DNA of 64,000 nucleotides from Pseudomonadota bacterium. Lineage in GTDB: Bacteria; Desulfobacterota; Desulfovibrionia; Desulfovibrionales; Desulfovibrionaceae. The notes below the pieces were generated by a model that was not told where the DNA came from, searched no databases, and saw nothing but the letters and a program-made list of their open reading frames with translations. Position numbers and translations under genes: made by a program. This document shows positions 16,151 through 24,369 of this stretch, piece after piece. How positions within the stretch are numbered: position 1 is the first letter of the stretch; each line of letters begins with the position of its first letter. The stretch covers positions 12,367-76,366 of the forward strand of contig JAFABC010000086.1 of the NCBI GenBank assembly GCA_023426275.1, read 5' to 3'.

Positions 16151-16594
16151 GCGGAGGGAGTTGGCGAACCTCCGGAGAACCGCCAGGGGCCGGGCCAGCG
16201 TCATTCGAATCGGAAAACGCTCTCCATCAAGCAAGAAAACCAATGGCTTGCGACTCAAATCGCAGGCCGTTTGCATTTGTCCCGGGACGTTGTCCCACAT
16301 CCTCCCCGAGAGTGACGACCTTCCGCTGCCCCCTGTTTTCCAGGTTGAAAAAGCTTCCTTTTCCCGGGCAGTGGTGCATTTTTTTCCGCAACGCCTTGCA
16401 CCACGGGCCATGCCCGCCCGCAGGAACGATGACAGCGCCAGTCGCCATCCCTTTTATTCCGACTACCACGATATAAAAAGAGACTCTATAGACGCTATTG
16501 GCTGAAGTTACCGTTGTCAACGTGCCGCAATGTTGCCATACCTATAAGCCTTGCAAACACCGAACACTGCGGAGACGCAACCAAGGAGGTCACC
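16151..16594. other. intergenic region before wtpA
   Basis: This 444-base gap begins with a sequence (16170-16217) similar to 8604-8648 and then a terminator-like hairpin at 16242. After that comes GTCCC-rich DNA resembling 2295-2340 (both contain TTGTCCCACATC and GACGACCTT). The last 130 bases are more AT-rich and should contain the wtpA promoter. No gene is supported. Confidence 0.5.
16242..16272 (+). terminator. tRNA-type terminator hairpin, copy 3 (altered)
   Basis: GGCTTGCGA pairs with TCGCAGGCC around the loop CTCAAA, followed by GTTTGCATTTG. The sequence is clearly related to the hairpins at 8756 and 28155, but no tRNA fragment precedes it. It terminates the radical SAM gene or marks an old insertion end. 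Confidence 0.55.
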
Positions 16595-17572
16595 ATGTTT
16601 CGCCTGCTGCTGACGTTGCTTGCCATAGGTGCGCTTGTGCTGCAGACCCTGGGAGGGGTCTGTCAGGCCGAACCGTCCGGAAAACTCGTTATCTTTCAAG
16701 CCGGCTCGCTTTCCGTTCCTTTCGCGGCCATGGAAAAGGCCTTCGAAGCCAAGTACCCCAAGGTCGATATCCAGCGGGAAGCCGGCGGCTCCACCAAGTT
16801 GGCCCGGCTCATCTCCGAAGTGGGAAAACCGGCTGACATCATGGCCTCGGCCGACTACGTGGTCATCGACAAGAACCTGATTCCGAAATTCGCCTCCTGG
16901 AACGCCCGCTTCGCCTCCAACCAGATGGTGCTCTGCTATACGGACAAGTCCAAGTTCGCCAAAGAGATCAACCAGGACAACTGGTACGAGATCCTGCAGC
17001 GCAAGGGCGTGGTCTGGGGGCATTCCGACCCCAACCTGGACCCCTGCGGCTATCGCAGCCTCATGGTGATGCAGCTGGCCCAGATTTTTTACAAAAAGCC
17101 CGGCCTGTACGACAAACTCCTGGCCAACCGGCCCCAGGAAAACGTGCGGCCCAAGTCCGTGGAACTCATTTCCCTGCTCGAGTCCGGCAATATGGACTAC
17201 GCCTGGGAGTACCTGTCCGTGGCCGTGCAGCATAAGCTCAAGTATGTCACCTTGAACAAGCACATCAATCTCAGCGATTACGCCATGGATTCCTTCTACA
17301 AGCAGGCCAGGGTGACGGTTTCCGGGAAAAAGCCGGGAGAAACCATCGAGCGTATCGGCTCGTCCATCACCTACGGCATCACCATGCTGGACAAGGCCCC
17401 GAACAAGGAGGCCGCCGAGGCCTTCCTGCAGTACCTGTTCGATCCCAAGGGCGGCCTGGAAGTGCTCAAATCCATGGGCCAGCCGCCGTTTGTTCCCGTG
17501 ATCGTGCCGACCGAGCAGATGCAAAAGAGCATGCCCGCCGCGTTGCAGCCTTATGTCGCCGTCAAGCAGTAG
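16595..17572 (+). CDS. wtpA: tungstate/molybdate ABC transporter, substrate-binding protein
   Basis: Periplasmic oxyanion receptor of 325 residues. An N-terminal signal peptide ([20 protein letters not shown]) ends near CQAEPSG, and the Cys may be a lipidation site. The mature start [20 protein letters not shown] matches the WtpA/ModA oxyanion-binding fold, and [11 protein letters not shown] and [14 protein letters not shown] are typical of the Wtp branch. The ATG at 16595 has AAGGAGG six bases upstream, which excludes the in-frame ATG at 16514. It is the first gene of wtpABC and lies between two AOR modules, so tungstate for the AOR cofactor is the likely cargo. WtpA proteins bind tungstate more tightly than molybdate. 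Confidence 0.92.
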   Translation: MFRLLLTLLAIGALVLQTLGGVCQAEPSGKLVIFQAGSLSVPFAAMEKAFEAKYPKVDIQREAGGSTKLARLISEVGKPADIMASADYVVIDKNLIPKFASWNARFASNQMVLCYTDKSKFAKEINQDNWYEILQRKGVVWGHSDPNLDPCGYRSLMVMQLAQIFYKKPGLYDKLLANRPQENVRPKSVELISLLESGNMDYAWEYLSVAVQHKLKYVTLNKHINLSDYAMDSFYKQARVTVSGKKPGETIERIGSSITYGITMLDKAPNKEAAEAFLQYLFDPKGGLEVLKSMGQPPFVPVIVPTEQMQKSMPAALQPYVAVKQ

Positions 17573-18419
17573 GGAGGTGTCGCCAACCGCTCCTCCGGGA
17601 GCGGCGATACGGGAAACGCCGGCCAGCCGCCGGCGTTTCCCGTCGATACCGTTTTACGCCTGGATGCTGACCTCGTCGGCCCTGGTCCTCTTTTTCATCT
17701 TCGGTCCCCTGGCCCATGTGGTCCTGTCCCCCGACCCGCAGATCTTCTGGGAAACCCTGCATGATGCCGATGTCCTGCGTTCCATCTGGCTGTCCCTGTC
17801 CGCTTCGGCCGTGGCCGCCGGCATTGCCCTGGTCTTTGGCACGCCCCTGGCCTATCTCCTGGCCCGCCGGGAATTTCCAGGCAAGCGGCTGGTGGAGAGC
17901 TGCATCGACCTGCCCATCATGATTCCCCACCCGGTGGTGGGCATCGCCCTGCTGTCCATTGCCGGGCGCGGGCACTGGATCGGCGACGCCCTGCACGCCG
18001 TTGGCGTGTCCCTGATGGGCAGCGTGACCGGCATCGTGGCGGTGCTGGTGTTCGTGGGCATGCCGTTTTTCGTCGATACGGTGAAGGCGGGCTTCGAAGG
18101 CGTGCCGTCCCGTCTGGAAAACGTGTCCCGGTCCCTGGGGGCGCCGCCCGGGGCCACGTTTTGGCGCATCACGTTGCCGCTGTCCTGGCGGCATCTGCTG
18201 GTGGGGCTGATCCTGTGCATGGCCAGGGCCATCAGCGAGTTCGGCGCCATCGTCATCGTGGCCTACCATCCCATGGTCGCCCCGGTGCTCATGTACGAGC
18301 GGTTCACCGCCTATGGCCTGAAATACTCCCAGCCCGTGGCCGTGATCCTCATCCTGGTTTCCATGCTGTTTTTTCTGTTTTTGCGGATGGTTTCCCAACC
18401 CAGGAGACGGGCGTCGTGA
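17553..18419 (+). CDS. wtpB: tungstate/molybdate ABC transporter, permease
   Basis: Inner-membrane permease of 288 residues with about six hydrophobic segments, beginning [20 protein letters not shown]. The ATPase-coupling EAA-like loop is visible as [20 protein letters not shown], and [20 protein letters not shown] is characteristic of the Wtp/Mod permeases. The ATG at 17553 overlaps the wtpA stop by 20 bases and has no clear ribosome site, which suggests translational coupling. A GTG at 17577 is an alternative start. The gene overlaps wtpC at its 3' end. Confidence 0.9.
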   Translation: MSPSSSREVSPTAPPGAAIRETPASRRRFPSIPFYAWMLTSSALVLFFIFGPLAHVVLSPDPQIFWETLHDADVLRSIWLSLSASAVAAGIALVFGTPLAYLLARREFPGKRLVESCIDLPIMIPHPVVGIALLSIAGRGHWIGDALHAVGVSLMGSVTGIVAVLVFVGMPFFVDTVKAGFEGVPSRLENVSRSLGAPPGATFWRITLPLSWRHLLVGLILCMARAISEFGAIVIVAYHPMVAPVLMYERFTAYGLKYSQPVAVILILVSMLFFLFLRMVSQPRRRAS

Positions 18420-19495
18420 TCGAGATCAGGGACTTGGGCCTGGAATTTCCGGGATTCGTTTTCGGACCGGTTTCCCTGCGGGTGGAGGCCGGCTCCTTTT
18501 TCGCCATCATGGGCCCGACGGGGTCCGGCAAGACCCTGCTGCTGGAAAGTCTGGCCGGGCTGCTCAGACCACACCGTGGCGGCATCTTTCTCGGCGGCCG
18601 GGACATCACCGGGTTGCCGCCCGAACGGCGGGGCATGGGGCTGGTCTACCAGGACAACGCCCTGTTTCCCCATATGACGGTGCTGGAAAACATCGTCTAC
18701 GGCCAACGGTACCACGGCATCGGCGAGGCCGAAGGCGGCCGCCTTGCCCGGGAGCTGGCCGAGATGTTGCGCATCACCCCGCTGCTGGACCGCAAGCCGG
18801 CCGGCTTAAGCGGCGGGGAGAAGCAGCGCACGGCCATTGCCAGGGCCCTGGCCTGCAAACCGGGCGTGGTGCTCCTGGACGAACCCCTGTCCTCCCTGGA
18901 CCCCCAGTTCCGGGAAGGCCTGCGCCAGAGCCTGACCCAGCTGCATCAGGCCACCGGGGCCGTGTTCTTCATGGTCACCCACGACTTCGTGGACGCCCTG
19001 ACCCTGGCCGATCACGCGGCGGTCATCCACAAAGGACGGCTGGAACAGACCGGCCCCACCCTGGATATCTTCCAGAAACCGGCCACGGTCTTCATCGCCC
19101 GGTTCGTGGGCATGGAAAACATCTTTCCGGCCACCTACGCCGACGGCCGCTGCCGGTTCGCCGGCTTGTCCCTGCCGCTGGGCCCGGGGCAGGTCCGGCC
19201 GGGAGAACGGGGCAACGCCGCCATCCGGCCGGAGGACATCGTCATCGCCCCGGGCCGGGACGCGCCCGCGCACTGGGTGCGCCTTGACGGCGAGGTCGTG
19301 GCCGTGGACCGGGTCGGGTTCACCTGGACCGCCAGCGTGCAATGCGGTCAGGCGCGTTTCCTCGCCCGGCTGGAGCACCGGCTGGCCCTTGACGGTCAGG
19401 TCCGCCAGGGGACCCGGGTACGGCTTTCCTTCGATCCCGGGTCGGTCCACCACATGGATATCGAGCCTGACGCCAGCGCAAACGCCGTCCGGTAG
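18416..19495 (+). CDS. wtpC: tungstate/molybdate ABC transporter, ATP-binding protein
   Basis: ATPase subunit of 359 residues. The GTG at 18416 overlaps the wtpB stop (GTGA) and has AGGAG nine bases upstream; longer frames start inside wtpB. Walker A is GPTGSGKT, the signature is LSGGEKQRTAIARALA, Walker B is GVVLLDEPLSSLD, and the switch His lies in MVTHDF. The C-terminal 110 residues (from FVGMENIFPATYADGRC) form an oxyanion-binding regulatory TOBE-like domain (GNAAIRPEDIVI, VDRVGFTWTASVQCG), as in ModC/WtpC, which can give feedback inhibition by tungstate or molybdate. Confidence 0.92.
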   Translation: MIEIRDLGLEFPGFVFGPVSLRVEAGSFFAIMGPTGSGKTLLLESLAGLLRPHRGGIFLGGRDITGLPPERRGMGLVYQDNALFPHMTVLENIVYGQRYHGIGEAEGGRLARELAEMLRITPLLDRKPAGLSGGEKQRTAIARALACKPGVVLLDEPLSSLDPQFREGLRQSLTQLHQATGAVFFMVTHDFVDALTLADHAAVIHKGRLEQTGPTLDIFQKPATVFIARFVGMENIFPATYADGRCRFAGLSLPLGPGQVRPGERGNAAIRPEDIVIAPGRDAPAHWVRLDGEVVAVDRVGFTWTASVQCGQARFLARLEHRLALDGQVRQGTRVRLSFDPGSVHHMDIEPDASANAVR

Positions 19496-19514
19496 CGGCG
19501 GCCGTCCGCGGGAC

Positions 19515-20912
19515 TTACGCCGCGAAACCGCCCGCACCGCACAGACGGCGCAGGCGGAAAAAGCTCTCGTCAAACCCCATGGCGCGCAACTGTTCGACCA
19601 TTTCCGGGCACACCCCCCGGGTGAGCTGGAACTGCAAGGCAATGAGGTCGTCGGTGTCGCGTTCGCCCGTGTAGAGCGGCGGCGCCGCTTCCGTAAGCCA
19701 GAAATCGTCGGTGATCAGCCCCTGGCGCTTGGCGCGTTCATAGATCCGCGTGCCGGGCAGGATCGTGGTGATGCCGATGACGGGCATGGTCGCGGGCCGG
19801 ATGGCCTCGATCAGGGCAATGGTTTCGGCGATGGTCTCCGGGCTCTCCCCGGGGTTGCCCACCATCAGAAAGCAGCAGGGCTCGATCCCGGCCTTGTGCG
19901 TCAGGGCAAAGGCCGTGGCCACCTGCCCCACGGTGAAGCGCTTGTTGATGGCTTTTAAAATGCGCGGACTGCCCGACTCCACGCCATAGTAGATTCTGTA
20001 GCAGCCGGCCTTGCGCATCCAGGTCAGCATCTCCTCGGTGACGCAGTCCACGCGCGTCTCGGCCATCCAGACGATGTCGATCCGGCGGTCCAGGATTTCG
20101 CGGCAGATGCCGATGGTCCGCCGCGGGTCGAGGGTGAAGAGATCGTCGGAAAAGTAGACGTGGCGCACGCCCGCCTCCCGCACCAGCTGTTCGAGTTCGT
20201 CGGCCACGTTGCCCGGCGACCGGAACGACCAATGCCCCTTGAAGAACTGGTTCACGGAGCAAAAATGGCAGGCGTAGGGGCAACCCCGCGAGGTGAGGAC
20301 GTGCGTCCCGGGCAGATCGTAATATTGCGCCGGAATTTCGGGGGATTTGTACTGGGCGAGGTCAAAGCCCTCATATGTGGGAAAGGCCAGGGCGTCCAGG
20401 TTGTCGTCCTGCGGGCGCGCCTTGGTGGTGTGGACGGCCTCGCCCTGGCGGAAGGCGATGCCGGCCACGTCCCGAAGATCGCCGTTTTGGTCCAGACAGG
20501 CGGCCAGTTCGACGATGGTCGCCTCGGCCTGCCCCAGGGCCACGATGTCCACGACGCCGCGACACAGGATCTGCTCCGGAAAAAAGGTCGCATGGGGCCC
20601 GCCCATGACCACCACGGCGTCGGGAAGCGCCTGCCGGGCCATGGCCGCCGTGCGCAGGGCATTGACGCGTTCGAAGGTGAAACAGCTGATACCGACCATG
20701 TCGGCCTGCGATGCGGCCAGCAGCGCGCACACCTCCTCCCAGTCGGCGTCGTGCAGATCGTGCGGCTCGGCCTCGAAGCCGCCCGCCCGCAGGGCGGCCG
20801 CAAGCGAGGCGATGCCCAGGGGAACCCAGGATTTGGCCGGCAAAAGGTCCGGTTCCAGGGTGGCCGGATGCATGAGGCGCATGGCGGGTGGGGTGAGCAG
20901 GAGAATTTTCAT
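19515..20912 (-). CDS. B12-binding-domain radical SAM protein (module 2)
   Basis: Paralog of the protein at 14747-16150, 465 residues, with the same domain order. The cobalamin-like domain (PLGIASLAAALRAGGFEAEP, DLHDAD, VVMGGPHATFFPEQI) precedes a radical SAM domain with TSRGCPYACHFCSVNQFFKG (CxxxCxxC). The two copies are nearly alignable end to end, including GVESGSPRILKAINKRF. The start MKILLLTPPAMRLM at 20912 is preferred over an upstream in-frame ATG at 20993. It is convergent with wtpC, whose stop lies 19 bases away, and lies downstream of AOR 2 on the same strand, separated by hairpins, as in module 1. Confidence 0.87.
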   Translation of the reverse strand: MKILLLTPPAMRLMHPATLEPDLLPAKSWVPLGIASLAAALRAGGFEAEPHDLHDADWEEVCALLAASQADMVGISCFTFERVNALRTAAMARQALPDAVVVMGGPHATFFPEQILCRGVVDIVALGQAEATIVELAACLDQNGDLRDVAGIAFRQGEAVHTTKARPQDDNLDALAFPTYEGFDLAQYKSPEIPAQYYDLPGTHVLTSRGCPYACHFCSVNQFFKGHWSFRSPGNVADELEQLVREAGVRHVYFSDDLFTLDPRRTIGICREILDRRIDIVWMAETRVDCVTEEMLTWMRKAGCYRIYYGVESGSPRILKAINKRFTVGQVATAFALTHKAGIEPCCFLMVGNPGESPETIAETIALIEAIRPATMPVIGITTILPGTRIYERAKRQGLITDDFWLTEAAPPLYTGERDTDDLIALQFQLTRGVCPEMVEQLRAMGFDESFFRLRRLCGAGGFAA

Positions 20913-20970
20913 GGTCGTCTCGCCCGGGGCTGCGGCGGCGGGGAAGCACGGCCCTCCGCCTTGTGTTTGA

Positions 20971-21050
20971 AACCAGGGCCCCGGGGAGGACATCTCCAGA
21001 GCCCTGGTTCACGGCTTTGTCGCAAGGGGGTGAGGGAACGGTCACCCCCT
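20971..21050 (-). terminator. two hairpins between AOR and radical SAM gene (module 2)
   Basis: AACCAGGGC (20971-20979) pairs with 21001-21009, and AGGGGGTGA (21025-21033) pairs perfectly with 21042-21050, which touches the AOR stop codon. Neither has a T-run on the minus strand. The position matches the hairpin of module 1, so partial termination between AOR and the radical SAM gene may be conserved. Confidence 0.55.
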
Positions 21051-23193
21051 ACGCGGGCAGCCTGAAGCCTTTGGCCTCAAAGGCCGTGGCAACATCCTGC
21101 ATGCCCAGCTTCTCCAGGGTGGAGCGACGGGGCAGCCCTGTCTCCGGGTCCCAGCCCATGTACGTGTAGTAGACGGTCTTGGTCGCCTCGAAGTGATCGC
21201 GGTCAAGGGGCGGATGCGGCCGCTCGGCCTCGGGATAGGCCGGCAGCAGGCGGCTTTCCACCGGGGCGAAGAAATGCCCGGGCAACTGGTCGTGCTCCTG
21301 GCGCAGGTTCACCGGCTTGCCGCCGCCCCACTCCAGGGCCGTCACCAGCCGGTGCATGTTCCAGATGCGCGCGGCCCGCTCGTTGAGTTTGTCCTGGGTC
21401 ATCTTCTCGCCGGTGACCAGTTCGAACATCTTGTACTCCACGGACACATCCCCGGTGTAGCCCCTGTCCTTGCGGCCGCTGGTCATGATGGGGAAGACCC
21501 AGTCGCAGGCCGAGATGCTGTCCTTGATGCAGCCGCGCAGGTGGATGAAGCGGGTGATCGTGGCGTTGGCGTCGGCCGACTTGTCCCCGTTCCAGGTCAG
21601 GGGCACGTCCCGGTGGCGGGCCAGGTCGCTCAGGCCGTTGATGGCCACCTCCTCCCCCCAGATGGTCTTGGCCACGGGCAGGGCCTGCTCGAACTTGAGG
21701 CCCGTCCATTCCAGCAGGTTGGTCATGGAGTGGCGGTTGGGGTCGCGGTTCTCGACGGCGAAGTTCACGGCCCAGTAGTAGCCGAAGGTCCTGGGATCGT
21801 AGTGGGCCGACATGCCCCAGCCGCCGTTGCCGCCGACCACGCCGCCCATGATGCCTTCCATGTCCTCGAAGCGCATGACCGCCTTGGCCGCGGCGGGCAG
21901 GCCCTCGGCCTCGAACTTCGCGGCGACGATGTCCATGGCCCGGCGGAAACCCTCGCCCAGGGCGTTGCCCAGGAAGCCCTGGCGATAGGCGATCATGTTC
22001 ATGAGGGTTATCAGGCCGTCCGCGCCCAGTTCGCCCTTGGGCGGATAGTGGCCCTTGCCCAGGCCGGCGGCGATTTCGGCCGAGACCAGCTTCTTGCCCC
22101 GGAGGTGGTCGAGGAGGCTTTTGCCGTCCACCGTCTCATCCTGGAGAAACCAGACGAACTGGATCATGGGGAACATCTCGAAGGTGTCCACCCCGAGCTT
22201 GTTGGCCATCTGGTTGGCCAGGAACGTGGCCTTGTCCCGGTTGCCGATCCAGGAATAGAACCATTGGGTGCAGCTCACCGCGCCGCCGCCCATGCCGGGC
22301 ACGTTCATGTAGGCGTAGCAGCCCTGCGGGCAGGCGTAACAGGACTGGGGCTTGACGTGGTACTCGTTGAGCCAGGGCGCGCAGCTCTTGGTCTGGTCGA
22401 AGCGCAGGGCCTGCTTGTTGATGTTTTTGGGATCGACGTACTTTTCCGTCCAGCTCAAGGGGCCATGGGACAGGGGCGTGGCCCCCAGGGGCCCGGGCTG
22501 GAACTCGCGCACGCTTTTCACGTATTTGACCAACCCGTCCTTGTCGGCCACCTTGACCCCGCCCGTGCCGCGCACGGCGATGGCCTTGAGGTTCTTCGAG
22601 CCCATGACAGCCCCGAACCCGCCCTGGCCGGCGGCGTTGCCGATGCGGTGGATGACCGGGGAGATGCGCACCAGCTTCTCGCCCGAGGGGCCGATGATCG
22701 CGACCTGCACCTTCTCGTCGCCAAGCTTCTCCTTGATGGCGTCCTGGGCCGCGAAGGTGTCCTTGCCCCAGATGAAGGCCGCATCCTCCACGCTCACCTT
22801 GTCGTCGGCGATGTTGATGAAGGCCGGTCTGGGCGCCTTGCCCTGGATGATGACGGCGTCATAGCCGGCGAATTTGAGCTCCGCGCCCCAATAGCCGCCA
22901 AAGCCGCTTCTGGAGACCAGCGGATGCTTGGAATGGGGGGCGTAGACGTGGGGAGAGACGCCGATGACCTCGGACCGGCCGGTGGAGGGAGCCAGGGTTC
23001 CGGTCAGGGGGCCGACGGCAAAGATCAGCCGGCTGTCCGGGCTGAAGGGGTCGGCCAGGGGGGCCTCGTCGAAAATGACCTTGTAGCCGATGCCGATCCC
23101 CCCGGTATAGTCGAGATATTTGGCGGTCTCTTCCTTGGTGACCTTGCCGTTGCTGAGATCGACGCGCAGTATCGTTCCGGTCCATCCATTCAT
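21049..23193 (-). CDS. aor: tungsten-type aldehyde:ferredoxin oxidoreductase (module 2)
   Basis: Second AOR, 714 residues, closely related to the one at 12456-14603 (MNGWTGTILRVDLSNGKVTK at the N-terminus, SCYACPQGC as the CxxCxxxC cluster motif, SACDWVFP for the fourth Cys). The ATG at 23193 has AGGAG eight bases upstream. The open frame extends to 23559, but the extra residues are an out-of-frame shadow of the ferredoxin gene. It lies 26 bases downstream of its Tat-exported ferredoxin. No signal peptide is seen. Differences between the two AORs are spread along the length, so they may have different aldehyde preferences. Confidence 0.93.
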   Translation of the reverse strand: MNGWTGTILRVDLSNGKVTKEETAKYLDYTGGIGIGYKVIFDEAPLADPFSPDSRLIFAVGPLTGTLAPSTGRSEVIGVSPHVYAPHSKHPLVSRSGFGGYWGAELKFAGYDAVIIQGKAPRPAFINIADDKVSVEDAAFIWGKDTFAAQDAIKEKLGDEKVQVAIIGPSGEKLVRISPVIHRIGNAAGQGGFGAVMGSKNLKAIAVRGTGGVKVADKDGLVKYVKSVREFQPGPLGATPLSHGPLSWTEKYVDPKNINKQALRFDQTKSCAPWLNEYHVKPQSCYACPQGCYAYMNVPGMGGGAVSCTQWFYSWIGNRDKATFLANQMANKLGVDTFEMFPMIQFVWFLQDETVDGKSLLDHLRGKKLVSAEIAAGLGKGHYPPKGELGADGLITLMNMIAYRQGFLGNALGEGFRRAMDIVAAKFEAEGLPAAAKAVMRFEDMEGIMGGVVGGNGGWGMSAHYDPRTFGYYWAVNFAVENRDPNRHSMTNLLEWTGLKFEQALPVAKTIWGEEVAINGLSDLARHRDVPLTWNGDKSADANATITRFIHLRGCIKDSISACDWVFPIMTSGRKDRGYTGDVSVEYKMFELVTGEKMTQDKLNERAARIWNMHRLVTALEWGGGKPVNLRQEHDQLPGHFFAPVESRLLPAYPEAERPHPPLDRDHFEATKTVYYTYMGWDPETGLPRRSTLEKLGMQDVATAFEAKGFRLPA

Positions 23194-23219
23194 GATCAAG
23201 ACTCCTGCTGGGTAGGGGG

Positions 23220-23891
23220 TCAACGCAGGTCGACAAAGGTCAGGGCGTCGGCCGGGCAGTATTTGACGCATTGCGGATCGCCGCCGCACAGGTCGCACTT
23301 GCTGAAAATGCTCTTTTCCTTGTTCTCGACGATCATGTTCCAGGGACAGGCGGCCATGCACTCGCCGCAGCCGGTGCATTTCGCCGGGTCGATGACGCGG
23401 GCCCCAGTCTTCGGGTCGAGCACCAGGGCGTCGTAGGCGCAGGCCAGGTAGCAGTCGGCCATGTTGCACTGGCGGCAGACGTCGGCCATGACGGCCAGCT
23501 TGGACAGGGTCTTGGTCGGATCGTAGTCCGTGTGGATGCGGCTGAGGGCGGGCTGGCACAGGCCGTCATGGCCCAGGGAGCAGACGATTTCGCAGGTGCG
23601 GCAGCCCACGCACTGGGTCGGGTTGGTGGACAGCCAGGCCTTGGTATTCGGCAGCTGGTCCGGCGTGATCTCGCGATTATAATGCTTTGGATTGAAATTT
23701 TTCGGAGCGGCAATGGCATTGACGGCAACCGTGCCGGCAACGACCTGCAACCCGAGGACCTTGAGCATCTTTCTGCGGCTCATGCCGTTTTGTTGCTGCG
23801 ATGTGTTTTCCGTTGATTCGTCTGGTTGCGTCTCGCAACATTCAGTTTCCGATTCCGGCTGTCGCAAAAATTTGAAGATATTCCTCCGCAC
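23220..23891 (-). CDS. Tat-exported 4Fe-4S ferredoxin-like subunit, AOR partner (module 2)
   Basis: Protein of 223 residues from a GTG at 23891 with GAGGAGG five bases upstream; the longer frame to 23981 has no ribosome site. The Tat signal MSRRKMLKVLGLQVVAGTVA lies near residue 37. The iron-sulfur motifs repeat those of module 1: CVGCRTCEIVC, CRQCNMADC, CTGCGECMAACP, CDLCGG...CVKYCP. The N-terminal 35 residues before the signal are poorly conserved and Cys-containing (ECCETQ), unlike the module 1 copy. It should transfer electrons between AOR 2 and a further redox partner. Confidence 0.88.
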   Translation of the reverse strand: MRRNIFKFLRQPESETECCETQPDESTENTSQQQNGMSRRKMLKVLGLQVVAGTVAVNAIAAPKNFNPKHYNREITPDQLPNTKAWLSTNPTQCVGCRTCEIVCSLGHDGLCQPALSRIHTDYDPTKTLSKLAVMADVCRQCNMADCYLACAYDALVLDPKTGARVIDPAKCTGCGECMAACPWNMIVENKEKSIFSKCDLCGGDPQCVKYCPADALTFVDLR

Positions 23892-24111
23892 GATGGCCTC
23901 CTCTGTCGTTATGGAGTTCTGCGTTCGTTGGTTCCTTTTAAAGAGCAAAAAGAAGACCAGCTTGCGGGCAGGCGCCGCCACGACAGGCCATGGCGGGCAT
24001 GGCCGGGAAAGAGCGCCGCATGATCATTGGTTATTTTTAGCATGACAAAAAGCACGAAAGCGCTCCGGGAGCGCGGCCGGTCACGGTTTGAAGGATGGCC
24101 GCGCAAAAACC

Positions 24112-24126
24112 GGGTCACACTGACCC
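24112..24126. promoter_or_regulatory. candidate activator binding site (GGGTCA palindrome)
   Basis: GGGTCACACTGACCC is a perfect 6+3+6 palindrome, and a further GGGTCA half-site lies at 24145-24150. Both are about 165-200 bases before the candidate sigma-54 promoter, where enhancer-type sites for NtrC-family regulators sit. The regulator at 26732-28108 is the obvious candidate binder. Confidence 0.5.
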
Positions 24127-24313
24127 AAATAGCGTGATTGAAGCGGGTCAATGTGATATGATTGCCCGGCATTGACAGAAAGGGGACGAACAACTAGGCA
24201 AGATCAAAAGGATTCTCAAAAAAAGGCCTGACGACGGCGACATCCGGCCGACGGCCGCCCACGGCGGCGGACGGTCACGCCCGGGCCGCCGCTGCGGACC
24301 GGGACAGGCCGGC

Positions 24314-24327
24314 GGCACGAGCATCGC
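24314..24327 (+). promoter_or_regulatory. candidate sigma-54 promoter of the alcohol dehydrogenase operon
   Basis: GGCACGAGCATCGC keeps GG and GC ten bases apart and the CACG of the -24 element; the -12 element TCGC differs from TTGC by one base. It ends 42 bases before the start codon. The same-strand operon includes the sigma-54 activator itself. Confidence 0.45.
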
Positions 24328-24369
24328 CCGGCCTTCCCGCCAGGCTCCAAAACCGGGGGCGCAAGGACC

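Larger units (their letters stand above)
23892..24369. other. divergent regulatory region between AOR 2 operon and alcohol dehydrogenase operon
   Basis: Spans 478 bases between divergent operons and holds the palindrome at 24112 and the candidate sigma-54 promoter at 24314. No convincing sigma-54 site faces the AOR 2 operon. A weak TTGTCA with a poor -10 is seen on the minus strand near 24045 and is not claimed. No gene is supported here. Confidence 0.45.

Noticed and set aside
16440..16500. Possible ModE-type operator before wtpA (CGATATA and TATAGACG words)
   Set aside because: The two halves do not form a convincing dyad, so no metal-responsive operator is claimed.
21193..23436. Long plus-strand frame (747 codons) antisense to AOR 2
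   Set aside because: The opposite strand encodes a clear AOR with conserved motifs; the frame is a high-GC shadow rich in Gly, Ala, His and Asp. The same applies to 12735-14438 and 42617-44803.
24000..24060. Minus-strand TTGTCA promoter for the AOR 2 operon
   Set aside because: The -10 position (GATCAT) is a poor match; no start evidence.
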